Origin: Cecembia rubra
GTDB taxonomy: Bacteria > Bacteroidota > Bacteroidia > Cytophagales > Cyclobacteriaceae
Reading direction: 5' to 3'
Length of the DNA: 64,000 nucleotides
NCBI RefSeq assembly: GCF_003014575.1
Contig: NZ_PYGF01000010.1
Span: 17,028 to 81,027 of the forward strand
Part shown: piece after piece, positions 35,658 through 44,592 of the stretch
How positions within the stretch are numbered: the stretch's first letter is position 1
How the letters are laid out: each line of letters begins with the position of its first letter
Position numbers and translations under genes: made by a program
Notes under the pieces: model-generated
Told to the model about the DNA's origin: nothing
Seen by the model: the letters and a program-made list of their open reading frames with translations, nothing else
Databases searched by the model: none

Positions 35658-37030
35658 CACATTAAATCAATCATATGGTTTTCAATATCATATTTCTCCA
35701 GTAAGTCAAATTCACCTGCTAATAAGAGAAAGCGTCTAATGTTGTTTGCGAATTTTGGATGACTTTCAATAAAGCGGGAAAATGGGAATCGCTGATATTC
35801 TCTAATTAATTCAATAAACTCAATTAAATCTTTAACTACTGGGTCATCTGTACTATAATTGATGAAAAATAAGAACACATTTCTTTCAAGGCTATTGTTG
35901 AAAATCTTATAGTCACGCTTTCTAATTAAGTCACTAAGCAGTTTCTGTCTGTTTATACTTTTTAAAAGATGATTCACCCTTATATTAATCATTAGGTTGT
36001 CCTCATCGTTTATAATATTCGTAGCTTCTATTTCCTTGATGCCAAAGCCAAATGGCATATCCGCTTTTAAGAAATTGATTAAGTCCTCACTGCTAAAATT
36101 ATAACACTTATTGGTTGAGTCTTTGTATCTATCTATCTCAGGCCAATTTGTTGTTAAATAAGGAAAAGTTTTTTCATTACTATCTTTCTTCTGAAAGGGA
36201 ACCATTAATTTGAATTCTATATTTTGAATTCTATCGTTTAATTGTTGCTCAAAGAAAATTACATTTTCTCTAAGTGTTTGATAGTAAGATAACTCATCTC
36301 GTAAAGAAAAGATAGCGTAACCATCTATAAGCTCTTTAATTAATTCTTTATTTGATTTACTTACTGAAACAAGTACTTGAAAGCTCATTTTGGTAAACGA
36401 GATTTCGTCAATGCCTTGTAATCCGATAGGAATTCCAAATGCTTCTCGCTCCTCTCTTTCTACAGCAAAAATCTGATCTGCTATTAAACTTTTTTCAGGT
36501 GGGGTATGAACGATGTCTGGAGCAAAAGGGCGTGCTATTTTAGTTTCACCTCTTTGGTTCGTATAGAGGTAGGAATAATTCTCACTTATGAGTTTGCTTT
36601 TATAGTAGTTATAAAAAATACGTGGTAATGGCTTTAATGTAATACCATCGATGAAGAAATCATATGATTGTTTGTGAAGTCTTACTTGTGTTTTTGTTTC
36701 AAACACAGAAATTCCATATTCTGTTAGTTGATGATTATTTCCTTGTTTAGTTAACAAATCATCACTTATGAGTTTTTCAATTCTTAGTTCTATTAAGCTT
36801 TTGGAAGTGCCTATGATACTGCCAATTTGGAACGAATTAAAATCAGGTTTTACTTTAATAAAATCAACAATTACTTTATCTAGGTTGTCAAGAGGGTCTG
36901 GTGTCGAATCTGAAATCTCAGAATGAATACAAAAAATTGGATATTGAAGACAAAAGATACCTTTTAGCTGTCTTCCCATTCCTGACAATTCTTCGTAAAA
37001 TTTTTCTATGTCAATACTGAAATTGCTCAT
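35657..37030 (-). CDS. Winged-helix protein of unknown function in the CARF operon
   Basis: Protein of 457 residues. The region about 48-108 fits a winged helix (SFQIGSIIGTSKSLIELRIE, KLISDDLLTKQG). The remaining 350 residues are mixed and carry no motif I recognise; in particular no GS-D-D nucleotidyltransferase or GGDD cyclase motif is visible. It starts immediately after the stop of the helicase gene (TAA-ATG) and ends overlapping the PLD gene. It could sense the trigger, bind DNA or act as an adaptor between helicase and nucleases. It is the least understood member of the operon. Confidence 0.65.
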   Translation of the reverse strand: MSNFSIDIEKFYEELSGMGRQLKGIFCLQYPIFCIHSEISDSTPDPLDNLDKVIVDFIKVKPDFNSFQIGSIIGTSKSLIELRIEKLISDDLLTKQGNNHQLTEYGISVFETKTQVRLHKQSYDFFIDGITLKPLPRIFYNYYKSKLISENYSYLYTNQRGETKIARPFAPDIVHTPPEKSLIADQIFAVEREEREAFGIPIGLQGIDEISFTKMSFQVLVSVSKSNKELIKELIDGYAIFSLRDELSYYQTLRENVIFFEQQLNDRIQNIEFKLMVPFQKKDSNEKTFPYLTTNWPEIDRYKDSTNKCYNFSSEDLINFLKADMPFGFGIKEIEATNIINDEDNLMINIRVNHLLKSINRQKLLSDLIRKRDYKIFNNSLERNVFLFFINYSTDDPVVKDLIEFIELIREYQRFPFSRFIESHPKFANNIRRFLLLAGEFDLLEKYDIENHMIDLM

Positions 37031-40000
37031 TTAATATGAAAATGCTATTTGTTTTTTTTCTAAATCAATTTTAATAATTCTGACTTCCATAGGTTCATTA
37101 ACTTCCGGCACTTTTCCTCTACCTATATTATTTTTGTGAAGTAAACCTTCAAAGCCAGTATCAATTTTAAGGAAGTATCCAAAGTTTACTTCTTTGGTAA
37201 TAATTCCTTTTACTTTGTCTCCTTTCTTGTACTTTCTTATAGTGTTTTCCCAACACTTATTTTTATTTTTTGCAGTGCCTTTCTTTCTATTGTTTAAGTT
37301 CAAAGTAATCCGTTTGTTTTCAACATCAATCGAATAGATTGAAACATCCATTTCAGTCCCTGCTTGTAAGTTTTCAGCACTTTCTTTGAGATCCTTGGAC
37401 ATCATAGAATACGGTATTAGACCATCAACACCATCGACAGTAACGAATAACCCAAAAATTCCCTTTGGAGATTTCCCAATGGATTTAAATTTTCCAACTG
37501 CATTATCTCCCTGTTTGTATTTCTCTAAGAACAACTCAAAGGGAGATTTGAAATCATATAAATCAGCGACATTAACAAAATTCCCAATATCTTCTTTGTT
37601 GCTAAGTTTAACAAGAGTTCTAAAAAGGTTAGTATAGTTAAATATTTTATCAAAGTGAGACCTAGAATCAGTCAAGGTTTTAGAATTTCCGATAAGAATT
37701 AGCTTTTTCTTGGCACGGCTAAATGCAACATTTAACCTTCTTGCATCATCAAGAAATCCAACTTTACTATATTTTCGTTTCCCATTTTCAAAAGGAGCGT
37801 TATTGTGGTCGGATGAACGTGTAAAACTGAAAACGATTATATCATATTCCTTTCCTTGAAAAGAGTCAAGGGTTGAAACATCAATGTTTTTGAATTTACA
37901 GGATTCAGATTTGTTTATTTGATTTTTAATATTTGCTACTTGAGATTTATAAGGGGCTATTATGGCAATACTGGATTGATTAATGTTGCTTTCAAATAAT
38001 TTTGGCAATATTATTTCTGAAATTGTTTCTGATTCTGTATTGTTTTTTGCAGAGAAACCATCATTCTGTTCAAAAGGATTTTTTGAATTTGAGGTGTCAA
38101 AAAATACAACCTCCTTATTAAACGGACTTGGCATTTCAATTCTGTTCAAATGGGTTCTAATACCCATTTTTACCTTACCATCATAAAAAGATTCAGAAAC
38201 AAACTGCCCAATATTGGGATGCATTCTATGTTGATAGTTTAACATTTCCATATTGTCTTTTGGAAATTGTTCAGCATTTATGCGGTTAACAATAAATTCA
38301 AAAAAAGATGATTTAAGAGCGTGTAAAATTTCTTCTTCTAAAAATTCTGAACCATAAACAGAATTAGGAAAGCTTTGATTATCTGCTTTATCAATCAAGG
38401 AGCTATCCATATAAGGCGGAAGTTGCTTTTGGTCACCAACCAATATAACTTTTTGTCCAAGTTCGATGGCTACTAAAGATTCTGCAATGTTTGCCTTTCC
38501 AGCTTCATCAATAATGACAGTATCAAACTTAAAATTCTTTTCTTTAAATACCTCATCTGATTTAATACCTATGCAAGTTGCAAAAACGACATCAATAGAA
38601 TTATATATGAGTGGCTTTAATAAAATTTCATACTCATTGTTAGATTCGTCAAACCATTTTCTTAGTAGTTCTGTTGTTTCATTTAACTCCGTTTTGGATA
38701 AGCCTGTGAGTCCGTCAAGAAGTATAAAATGGCGTTGCTTGTACACATCTTTCATTACTCCATATTGATTTACAAGTGAATTAATGAATTGATTTAATTG
38801 GGTTCTAAACTCATTTTTATCATAACCTAGTTCTTTACATCTAGTATATTCTTCAGTTATTGAAAGCTGATTTAAAATAAATTTTTTGAAATCAATTTTG
38901 TAATCCTCTACTAGATTTTCAATTGTATATTTTAATAACTGCTTATCAATCCTGTCAGGGTTTCCAACTCTTAAGAGATTTAGCTTCGGAAATTGCGAAA
39001 GTTTCTCCAACACGTTATCTACTGCTACGTGGTTTTGACCTGATACCAGAATCTTTTCACCCTTCTCAACTAACTGTTGGATAATCTCAGCTATTACTGT
39101 TGTTTTACCCGTACCTGGAGGACCTTGTATTAAAAAAATGTTTTGATTACCTACTGCTTTTTTGACTGCATTGACTTGATTATTTGTGGGGTCTTCTTTT
39201 TCCGTCCTTGATAAATCTTCATTTTTAAACTGAATAGGTTTTAAAATTGGAGTTTTCACCCTATCTGGTTTTACGAGTAGGGCTTCTATGTGGTCAATTT
39301 TAATTTTCTTGTCAAGGAAATCTTGAATAATTTCTCTTTGTATTTGGAATTGCTTTTTAGAAATCTTTTTGTCTATATAGAATCCCTTGTCTAGTAGTTC
39401 AAGCTTTATGGGTTTGTGAAAAGTAATAGTGTAAACATCATTAAAATAAGAAAGTATACCGTCTGAGAGCTTTATTAGTTTATCATCTTCTTTTAATCTG
39501 ATATTTACAACAGTATCTTCATCAGTTTCAAGACTATCTCCGATGCTTCTTGAAATCTTAATTGCTACACCCTGATTAGCTGCTGGTACTCTGTCATATT
39601 TTTCTACAAAAACAGCATTTTCTTTTTCTTTATCAATTAAACTAATTTGATACTCTAGAAATTTATCAATGATTGATAGCGTTCTCCCTTCCTGTCTTAG
39701 AATTTCACCTGCTTCTGTTTTTAAATGATTTACCGTTTCAAAGCATTGAGTTTTAAGTAAAGCATAGTCGAGAAATAATTGTTGTGAATTAACAAAAGGA
39801 AGTGTACCGTAAGGTGAGATTATTTTTAATTTGTTACTAAACAGAAATGATCCATACTTTGAATTTCTTTTTTTGGCTTCACTTGAGGTATACTGGGAAT
39901 GACCAAAAGAGAAATTCTTTATGATAAATTTGATTTCTTTCTTATCCTTACCGATAATTACATCACCAAAGAAATTTACATCCTCATTATAAAGTGAAAA

Positions 40001-40894
40001 ATCTATTTTGTCGCTGTTTCCTCTTGCATTGATTTTAAACCAATAGTGCTGTTGATTTGAAAGTAGCTCTAAAAGTTTATTTTCATTTTCTAATGAAACT
40101 ACGGTGTCATTAAGAAAATAGGGGATAGCATTTTGTTTAAAAGTAGTTTCATAGCTCGCATTACCTAATTCAAATTGGATGTAAAGTGGGAAATTGGTTT
40201 TAAATTCCTTCGAAAATATTCTATCATCTTGTTCAAACCCCTTTTTAATTATTGATAATTGTTCATTTGTGGCATAGACACCCAGAATCGAATTTTTAAA
40301 ATTGTAGAAGGAGAGTAGTTCATTATCAATAAAGTTGATTTCTGGGTCAACATATTCATCTGCTTGGTCAATTTCAACATCTAAGGAAGCGGGAACAAAA
40401 GAGAATAAATCACTGTAGTCAAGTTTTGAATTTACTTTTACTCTAATTCTATCCGAGGAGCCATTAATGAAGTTGTTACTTATAATACCATATAAATTTT
40501 CTTTGGTCTTTACTAAAGTGGTATTGTTATAAGATTCAACAACCTCAACATTAAATTCATCCCCTCTTTCTATTCTTTCCCAAGTTAATGTATCGCTTAT
40601 TGGTTTTGTAAGATGTTTTTGGCTGAGAATTACCTGTCTGTTTTGAAAATCAATATCTAATACAACACATTGAATTCGGTCACCAACTTTAAATTTCTTG
40701 AATTCTGCTTCTCCTGAAGGGAGGCACCAAGACAAATTTAAAATTGATAAACGACCTATAAAGTCTTCATAAAAGTCTGTTATAATTTGAGAGGGTTTCA
40801 CAATATCTGTTATTGTGGTTTCAATAACAGATCCCCTTCCGAATTTTTCGGTGAATTCTAATTCAAATCCGGATATTTCTGTATTAGGTCTCAA
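37031..40894 (-). CDS. SF1 (Upf1/Dna2-like) helicase bracketed by S1 domains
   Basis: Protein of 1287 residues. The N-terminal 180 residues contain one or two S1-like OB folds (VGDRIQCVVLDIDFQNRQVI). The helicase has Walker A IQGPPGTGKTTVI near 590, DEAG near 794 (VIIDEAGKANIAES), GDQKQLPP near 820, LDSFQGKEYDIIVFSFTRS near 1005 and RRLNVAFSRAKKKLILIGN near 1055. Two further S1-like domains end the protein (GTEMDVSIYSIDVENKRITL; GDKVKGIITKEVNFGYFLKI). S1 domains point to RNA or translation-related substrates. The frame has no ATG at its start: TTG at 40894 is the likely initiator, since an in-frame TAA lies eight codons upstream. First gene of the operon. Confidence 0.85.
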   Translation of the reverse strand: MRPNTEISGFELEFTEKFGRGSVIETTITDIVKPSQIITDFYEDFIGRLSILNLSWCLPSGEAEFKKFKVGDRIQCVVLDIDFQNRQVILSQKHLTKPISDTLTWERIERGDEFNVEVVESYNNTTLVKTKENLYGIISNNFINGSSDRIRVKVNSKLDYSDLFSFVPASLDVEIDQADEYVDPEINFIDNELLSFYNFKNSILGVYATNEQLSIIKKGFEQDDRIFSKEFKTNFPLYIQFELGNASYETTFKQNAIPYFLNDTVVSLENENKLLELLSNQQHYWFKINARGNSDKIDFSLYNEDVNFFGDVIIGKDKKEIKFIIKNFSFGHSQYTSSEAKKRNSKYGSFLFSNKLKIISPYGTLPFVNSQQLFLDYALLKTQCFETVNHLKTEAGEILRQEGRTLSIIDKFLEYQISLIDKEKENAVFVEKYDRVPAANQGVAIKISRSIGDSLETDEDTVVNIRLKEDDKLIKLSDGILSYFNDVYTITFHKPIKLELLDKGFYIDKKISKKQFQIQREIIQDFLDKKIKIDHIEALLVKPDRVKTPILKPIQFKNEDLSRTEKEDPTNNQVNAVKKAVGNQNIFLIQGPPGTGKTTVIAEIIQQLVEKGEKILVSGQNHVAVDNVLEKLSQFPKLNLLRVGNPDRIDKQLLKYTIENLVEDYKIDFKKFILNQLSITEEYTRCKELGYDKNEFRTQLNQFINSLVNQYGVMKDVYKQRHFILLDGLTGLSKTELNETTELLRKWFDESNNEYEILLKPLIYNSIDVVFATCIGIKSDEVFKEKNFKFDTVIIDEAGKANIAESLVAIELGQKVILVGDQKQLPPYMDSSLIDKADNQSFPNSVYGSEFLEEEILHALKSSFFEFIVNRINAEQFPKDNMEMLNYQHRMHPNIGQFVSESFYDGKVKMGIRTHLNRIEMPSPFNKEVVFFDTSNSKNPFEQNDGFSAKNNTESETISEIILPKLFESNINQSSIAIIAPYKSQVANIKNQINKSESCKFKNIDVSTLDSFQGKEYDIIVFSFTRSSDHNNAPFENGKRKYSKVGFLDDARRLNVAFSRAKKKLILIGNSKTLTDSRSHFDKIFNYTNLFRTLVKLSNKEDIGNFVNVADLYDFKSPFELFLEKYKQGDNAVGKFKSIGKSPKGIFGLFVTVDGVDGLIPYSMMSKDLKESAENLQAGTEMDVSIYSIDVENKRITLNLNNRKKGTAKNKNKCWENTIRKYKKGDKVKGIITKEVNFGYFLKIDTGFEGLLHKNNIGRGKVPEVNEPMEVRIIKIDLEKKQIAFSY

Positions 40895-40939
40895 TCTAAT
40901 TGTAATTTTTCTGCTTTATACAAGTATAACACATTGTCA

Positions 40940-41226
40940 CGAAGTGTGCGTTGGCAAAAAATGGCTCTTTTGGTTTTGCGAAGGGTCGCCTTGTGTGTCG
41001 GGCAAAACCAAATGTGCCATTTGTGAGGCAGGCTAAAATTGTTTTTAAAAAATGTGTGGTGGGAAAAAAATAAAAAACATAGGGTTGGTCAGCGTGTCGG
41101 TTTAGTAGCTGTCCGTTTATAATATCGTTTCTATGTCTTTGGTCACCTGTCAAAATGGTTTACTTTTTTCTTGTTTATCTCAGTAGTTTTGTTGTTGTCG
41201 GGTCGTCCTTTACACTTGCTGCCAAC
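40940..41226. repeat. Upstream inverted flank of cassette 3 with long hairpin
   Basis: The arm AAATGGCTCTTTTGGTTTTGC (about 40961-40981) pairs with GCAAAACCAAATGTGCCATTT (about 41000-41020), with about 19 of 21 positions complementary, enclosing a loop of roughly 20 nt. Outward follow AAAATTGTTTTTAAAAAA, a T/A-rich block and GCTGCCAAC at 41218-41226. These are mirrored versions of the blocks at 32291-32537. The operon promoter must lie within or near this flank. The open frames crossing it are not genes. Confidence 0.55.
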
Positions 41227-41356
41227 TTTGATATCTATCTGGAAAAACCAGCCTTTATTTACCAGTAATAAGAAACATGTCTGGTTTTTTCCAAACATAC
41301 CCATTCCCCACCAACTAAAAAATCCCCTATACAGGGTATTTTTTACCCCTAAAAAC

Positions 41357-41384
41357 AAAAAAGCCCCTATTCAGGAGCTTTTTT
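41357..41384. terminator. Bidirectional rho-independent terminator
   Basis: AAAAAAGCCCCT, the loop ATTC and AGGAGCTTTTTT form a hairpin with an A-run on one side and a T-run on the other. It stands between the cassette-3 flank and the 3' end of the minus-strand XRE regulator gene, whose transcription it would stop. Confidence 0.8.
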
Positions 41385-41417
41385 AACCAAATCGCGGAAC
41401 CATTAAATAATAGTTAA

Positions 41418-41816
41418 TCACTTTCCTTCTAATATCTTTTTGATCGCCTCGTTCATCTGCATCATGGTCTCCATCATCTTCATCATGACTTCGGTCTGCT
41501 TGTCATTAATTATAGTTTGATTATTACTGGAATTAATCGATACAGGAGAGTTAGTTAAATGTTCGATAACATGACCAGGGTTTGTCGCAATAATTTGTAA
41601 TGGATCGACCTCCAAATAATCAGCAACTTTTTGAATGAAGTCTATTGTAATTTTACTCTCTCCTCTTTCATATTTGGTATAAGCTGCCTCTCCTATCCCC
41701 AAATAATCCGCTACTTCCAATGCTTTTTTTCCTCTTAGCTTTCTAAAAGTGGATATGTTTTGGCCAATGGTCTTATTCTCCAAAACAGTAAAATTTCTAT
41801 CCTCTGGATTCTTCAT
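41418..41816 (-). CDS. XRE-family transcriptional regulator
   Basis: Protein of 132 residues. Residues about 15-72 form an HTH_3 domain (NISTFRKLRGKKALEVADYL, then GIGEAAYTKYERGESKIT). The C-terminal 45 residues are methionine-rich and amphipathic (VMMKMMETMMQMNEAIKKIL), probably a coiled coil for dimerisation. Upstream lies a palindrome with an extra half-site at 41913-41952, a likely autoregulatory operator. It is a monocistronic gene next to the cassette array. Whether it controls the array is unknown. Confidence 0.8.
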   Translation of the reverse strand: MKNPEDRNFTVLENKTIGQNISTFRKLRGKKALEVADYLGIGEAAYTKYERGESKITIDFIQKVADYLEVDPLQIIATNPGHVIEHLTNSPVSINSSNNQTIINDKQTEVMMKMMETMMQMNEAIKKILEGK

Positions 41817-41912
41817 TCTTATAGGCTATTTTTATTCAATTTAATGACATTTTGGAATTTTTTCAAATAAATCCGCTACCAATAAATAAAATTTTCTCTT
41901 AACTTTTACAGA

Positions 41913-41952
41913 AGTAGTTTTAAACTACTTAAACGTAAAGTTAAACTACTTT
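41913..41952. promoter_or_regulatory. Operator-like palindrome upstream of the XRE gene
   Basis: AGTAGTTT-T-AAACTACT (41913-41929) is a perfect inverted repeat with 8-bp arms. A further half-site TTAAACTACTTT follows at 41941-41952. It lies about 100 bp upstream of the regulator start, a common place for an XRE operator. A 48-codon open frame running the other way from 41993 could be divergently controlled but is not otherwise supported. Confidence 0.55.
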
Positions 41953-43011
41953 TTGAAAGTTTTTTTATAAAAAGTAATTTTTAGTATTGGATATGCATTC
42001 AAAAATGAGCCCTAACAGCAAATACAATAGTTCAGTTTTTTCCTTCTTACAAAGAAACCTGAATCTGTTCTTTGCTTCACTTTGTGGTCGGATCATTTCC
42101 CTATTTGAACTTCAGAAAAACATCATCAAATCACCGGTTTGATGGTATAGCTTTCTGGTAAGGAAGGATGGCCTTGGCTCTTTAGTCTATTCACAGGTTT
42201 TATCCCTTTCCTTTCTACCTGTCCGCTGCAGAGGATAGGGTAACTGCTTGCTTTATTTCTTCTTATTTCCTTATGGTCAATTGCTGCTGAAATAGCGGCC
42301 TGGAAGGACTTTGTCCATTGGGAATGAAGAGTTATGAATGATGAGTGTAGAATGAAGAGTGATGAATTAAGAGTGATGAATGGAACTGAATTGGTCAATA
42401 AATGGACTCTGGTAGTTGCCAAATGAGGGATAGAAAGCATAAGAATTGGCTGACCCCAACGGGGTCACATATTTATAGACATGATGGACAATGACACCCC
42501 ATCGACCCTTAGGGGGTCGAACATCTAAATGAAGAAGAATTTGACAGGTAACCATGGGCGAAAGCCAAAAACAATTGCGATTAAAACCCTAAAACCACAA
42601 CCCAAAATGACCAGAAAATTGATTGCGGCAATTCCAGAATTTCTATTTGATGACAGTTGAGCAAAGTTGTTTGACACCCAGGGACCCCCACCGCGTCTTT
42701 TCTCATAAAGGTGAAACGAAACAATAGACCCAAATGTAGCTAACGGATACACAGACGGTAACGGTACTACAGCGGTGAGGGGCCGGGCGAAAATGCTTTA
42801 AGCACCTTTCAGCACTTTATGGCCCGGGGCCGGGTCTGGTTGGTCATTCAATCGCCGATATCAAAGATGGCCTTGCTTTCCTGGCTTCCTATTTTCAATA
42901 TCAGCCATAATTGCCTGAGATGGTTAAGCGGAATGCTTACCACTAACATTTCAATTCTATCCACTTCAAGAAAATCTGGGGTGATGATTACCAATAACCC
43001 AATACCTATCT
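41953..43011. other. Gene-poor kilobase with paired small hairpins
   Basis: No supported gene. Two palindromes stand close together: TGACCCC-AAC-GGGGTCA at 42451-42467 and TCGACCC-TTAGG-GGGTCGA at 42502-42520, separated by 'catatttatagacatgatgg'. This pairing looks like a small dispersed intergenic element. At 42310-42375 short 'gaatgaagagt/gatgagtgtagaatga' repeats occur. The last 170 bases before 43012 look like decayed coding sequence without family signal. Confidence 0.4.
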
Positions 43012-44571
43012 ATGTTCCTAAAAATTATTCAACCATTCTTATTCCTTGCTTTTGTCCTGGGATACGACTGTTCTTTTGGACAAGCTGAAGGCCTTTCCAA
43101 AGTTAAATCTGGTCCTGCGGTCATCAGGGCAGAGTTTAAAACCACCGACAACATAGAAGAAATCCAGACATTCTTTTGGGATTTCATCATTGACCAGGGC
43201 AGCAGGACCCCTCTTGCCAGGGAGGAGAAAATAAAGCCTGAAGCCGGAAATCTATTTGAAGGATCCATGGAAACAGTTACCATGACATGGGTGTCCCCGC
43301 CCATTGACAACAGGGCATTCTTTTCAATGAGAAACGGAAGGTTTCTGCTTATTGACCGCTTTATCATTGAACCGGGAGATTCCGTAAGGATCCGCTTTGA
43401 CATGAACATGGGAAGGACCCTGTTTGATGGTCCTGATGCCATTAAATATAAAAGTCAGTTTGAAATTCAAGCTGCATTTGAAACATACAAATTCAGGCAG
43501 GACCAGGTATTGCTGACAGGTAAAGAAAATTTCTGGGGAGATTCCCAAAGAGATTCTATCAGTTTTTTTAAATCCCAAAAACTTAAATCCTCTATCAACA
43601 GATCGGTGAAAGTACTGGCCGTTCCGGAAAGCAGGGCAGCATTTCTTGAAGAAAGGTTAAATGAACCCATCCATGAGCATCCTGCCTACCTGGTCCTATT
43701 GGATTATAAAGGAAAACTGGACCAGGATTTTTACAGCTTATTGGAGACCCAGGTCTTGGGATACATCAATTACTCCAAAGCCTACCTGTTCAGAATGGCA
43801 TACATGGAGACAGAAGGATTCAGAACACTCTTCAATAATTATTATCTCAACGATATCACAGAAACCCCTGAAAATGCCGCTGATTCCCCCAATTACCTTG
43901 ATTACCTGTACACAAGAAACCTCCTGCGCTCCGCACTGACCGGCATACCCTTTATAGACCTGGTCAAGTATAAGGATAAGGCCCTTAACGACATAATCCT
44001 GACCAAGTACATCATGCAGAATTACAGGAATTTGGGCAATCTTGAGGAATTTTTGCCAACCCTTATCCAGAAGGTGAATGATCCCAAGTTATCAGCCCTT
44101 ATCAGCGACCTGTACATAAAACAGAAGTCCGGCGCAGCATTTCCTTCCTTATCCCTGACCAATAGCAATAAGGAAGATGTGTCCATGGACCTTTACAACG
44201 GAAAATACAGACTTCTGAATTTTTGGCTCCCGGGATGTAGCGCCTGTGCAGCCGCTTACAAAAATTACCTGTCTGATATTGAGAAAGCATACAGCAGTTC
44301 TCCTGATTTTGAACTCATCCACCTATCCGCGGAAGCTGATCATGACAGATGGCTTAAAAACATTGCCTCAGAAAAATATGGCTCTAAAAACAGCCTCCAT
44401 TTAAGAACTGATGGTGTGGATGATCCCCTGCTCAGACATTTCAATATATACGCATTCCCCAGGTATATCCTTTTGGACCCCAACGGGCTAATTGTTAAGA
44501 CAGGAAATTTTCCATCCGAGACAGATTCATGGATATCTCTGATTGAAGGACTAATTAATGAATACCAATGA
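43012..44571 (+). CDS. TlpA-like thioredoxin-domain protein, exported
   Basis: Protein of 519 residues with a signal peptide (IQPFLFLAFVLGYDC). The last 140 residues form a thioredoxin/TlpA fold with the redox pair Cys409-Ser-Ala-Cys412 (LNFWLPGCSACAAAYKN) and a cis-Pro region (IYAFPRYILLDPNG). The long middle part is typical of Bacteroidota TlpA-like proteins encoded beside SusCD pairs. It starts the locus and ends 21 bp before the SusC gene. Likely a periplasmic or outer-membrane-facing thiol oxidoreductase. Confidence 0.8.
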   Translation: MFLKIIQPFLFLAFVLGYDCSFGQAEGLSKVKSGPAVIRAEFKTTDNIEEIQTFFWDFIIDQGSRTPLAREEKIKPEAGNLFEGSMETVTMTWVSPPIDNRAFFSMRNGRFLLIDRFIIEPGDSVRIRFDMNMGRTLFDGPDAIKYKSQFEIQAAFETYKFRQDQVLLTGKENFWGDSQRDSISFFKSQKLKSSINRSVKVLAVPESRAAFLEERLNEPIHEHPAYLVLLDYKGKLDQDFYSLLETQVLGYINYSKAYLFRMAYMETEGFRTLFNNYYLNDITETPENAADSPNYLDYLYTRNLLRSALTGIPFIDLVKYKDKALNDIILTKYIMQNYRNLGNLEEFLPTLIQKVNDPKLSALISDLYIKQKSGAAFPSLSLTNSNKEDVSMDLYNGKYRLLNFWLPGCSACAAAYKNYLSDIEKAYSSSPDFELIHLSAEADHDRWLKNIASEKYGSKNSLHLRTDGVDDPLLRHFNIYAFPRYILLDPNGLIVKTGNFPSETDSWISLIEGLINEYQ

Positions 44572-44592
44572 CCAAATAAACCCAAATAACCT

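Larger units (their letters stand above)
32291..41226 (-). mobile_element. Cassette 3: five-gene CARF/helicase unit with imperfect inverted flanks
   Basis: The ends are GTTGGCAGC (32291-32299) and GCTGCCAAC (41218-41226). Inward from each end, in mirrored orientation, come shared blocks: GTAAACCATT, TTTTTTATTTTTTT and TTTTTTAAAAACAATTTT (the last at about 32430-32450 and, inverted, 41034-41053). Next comes a long hairpin (about 32458-32537 and 40950-41025). All five genes lie between on the minus strand. The flanks are similar in order, not identical, over roughly 200-250 bp. This could be a cassette with attC-like ends or a different mobile unit. No recombinase is inside. Confidence 0.5.

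Noticed and set aside
35657..37030. The 457-residue protein as the missing cyclase of the CARF system
   Set aside because: Attractive by context, but no GS-D-D nucleotidyltransferase or GGDD motif is visible, so it is left as unknown.
41953..43011. Minus-strand frames near 42126-42752 as genes
   Set aside because: They overlap short direct repeats and palindromes and give no recognisable protein.
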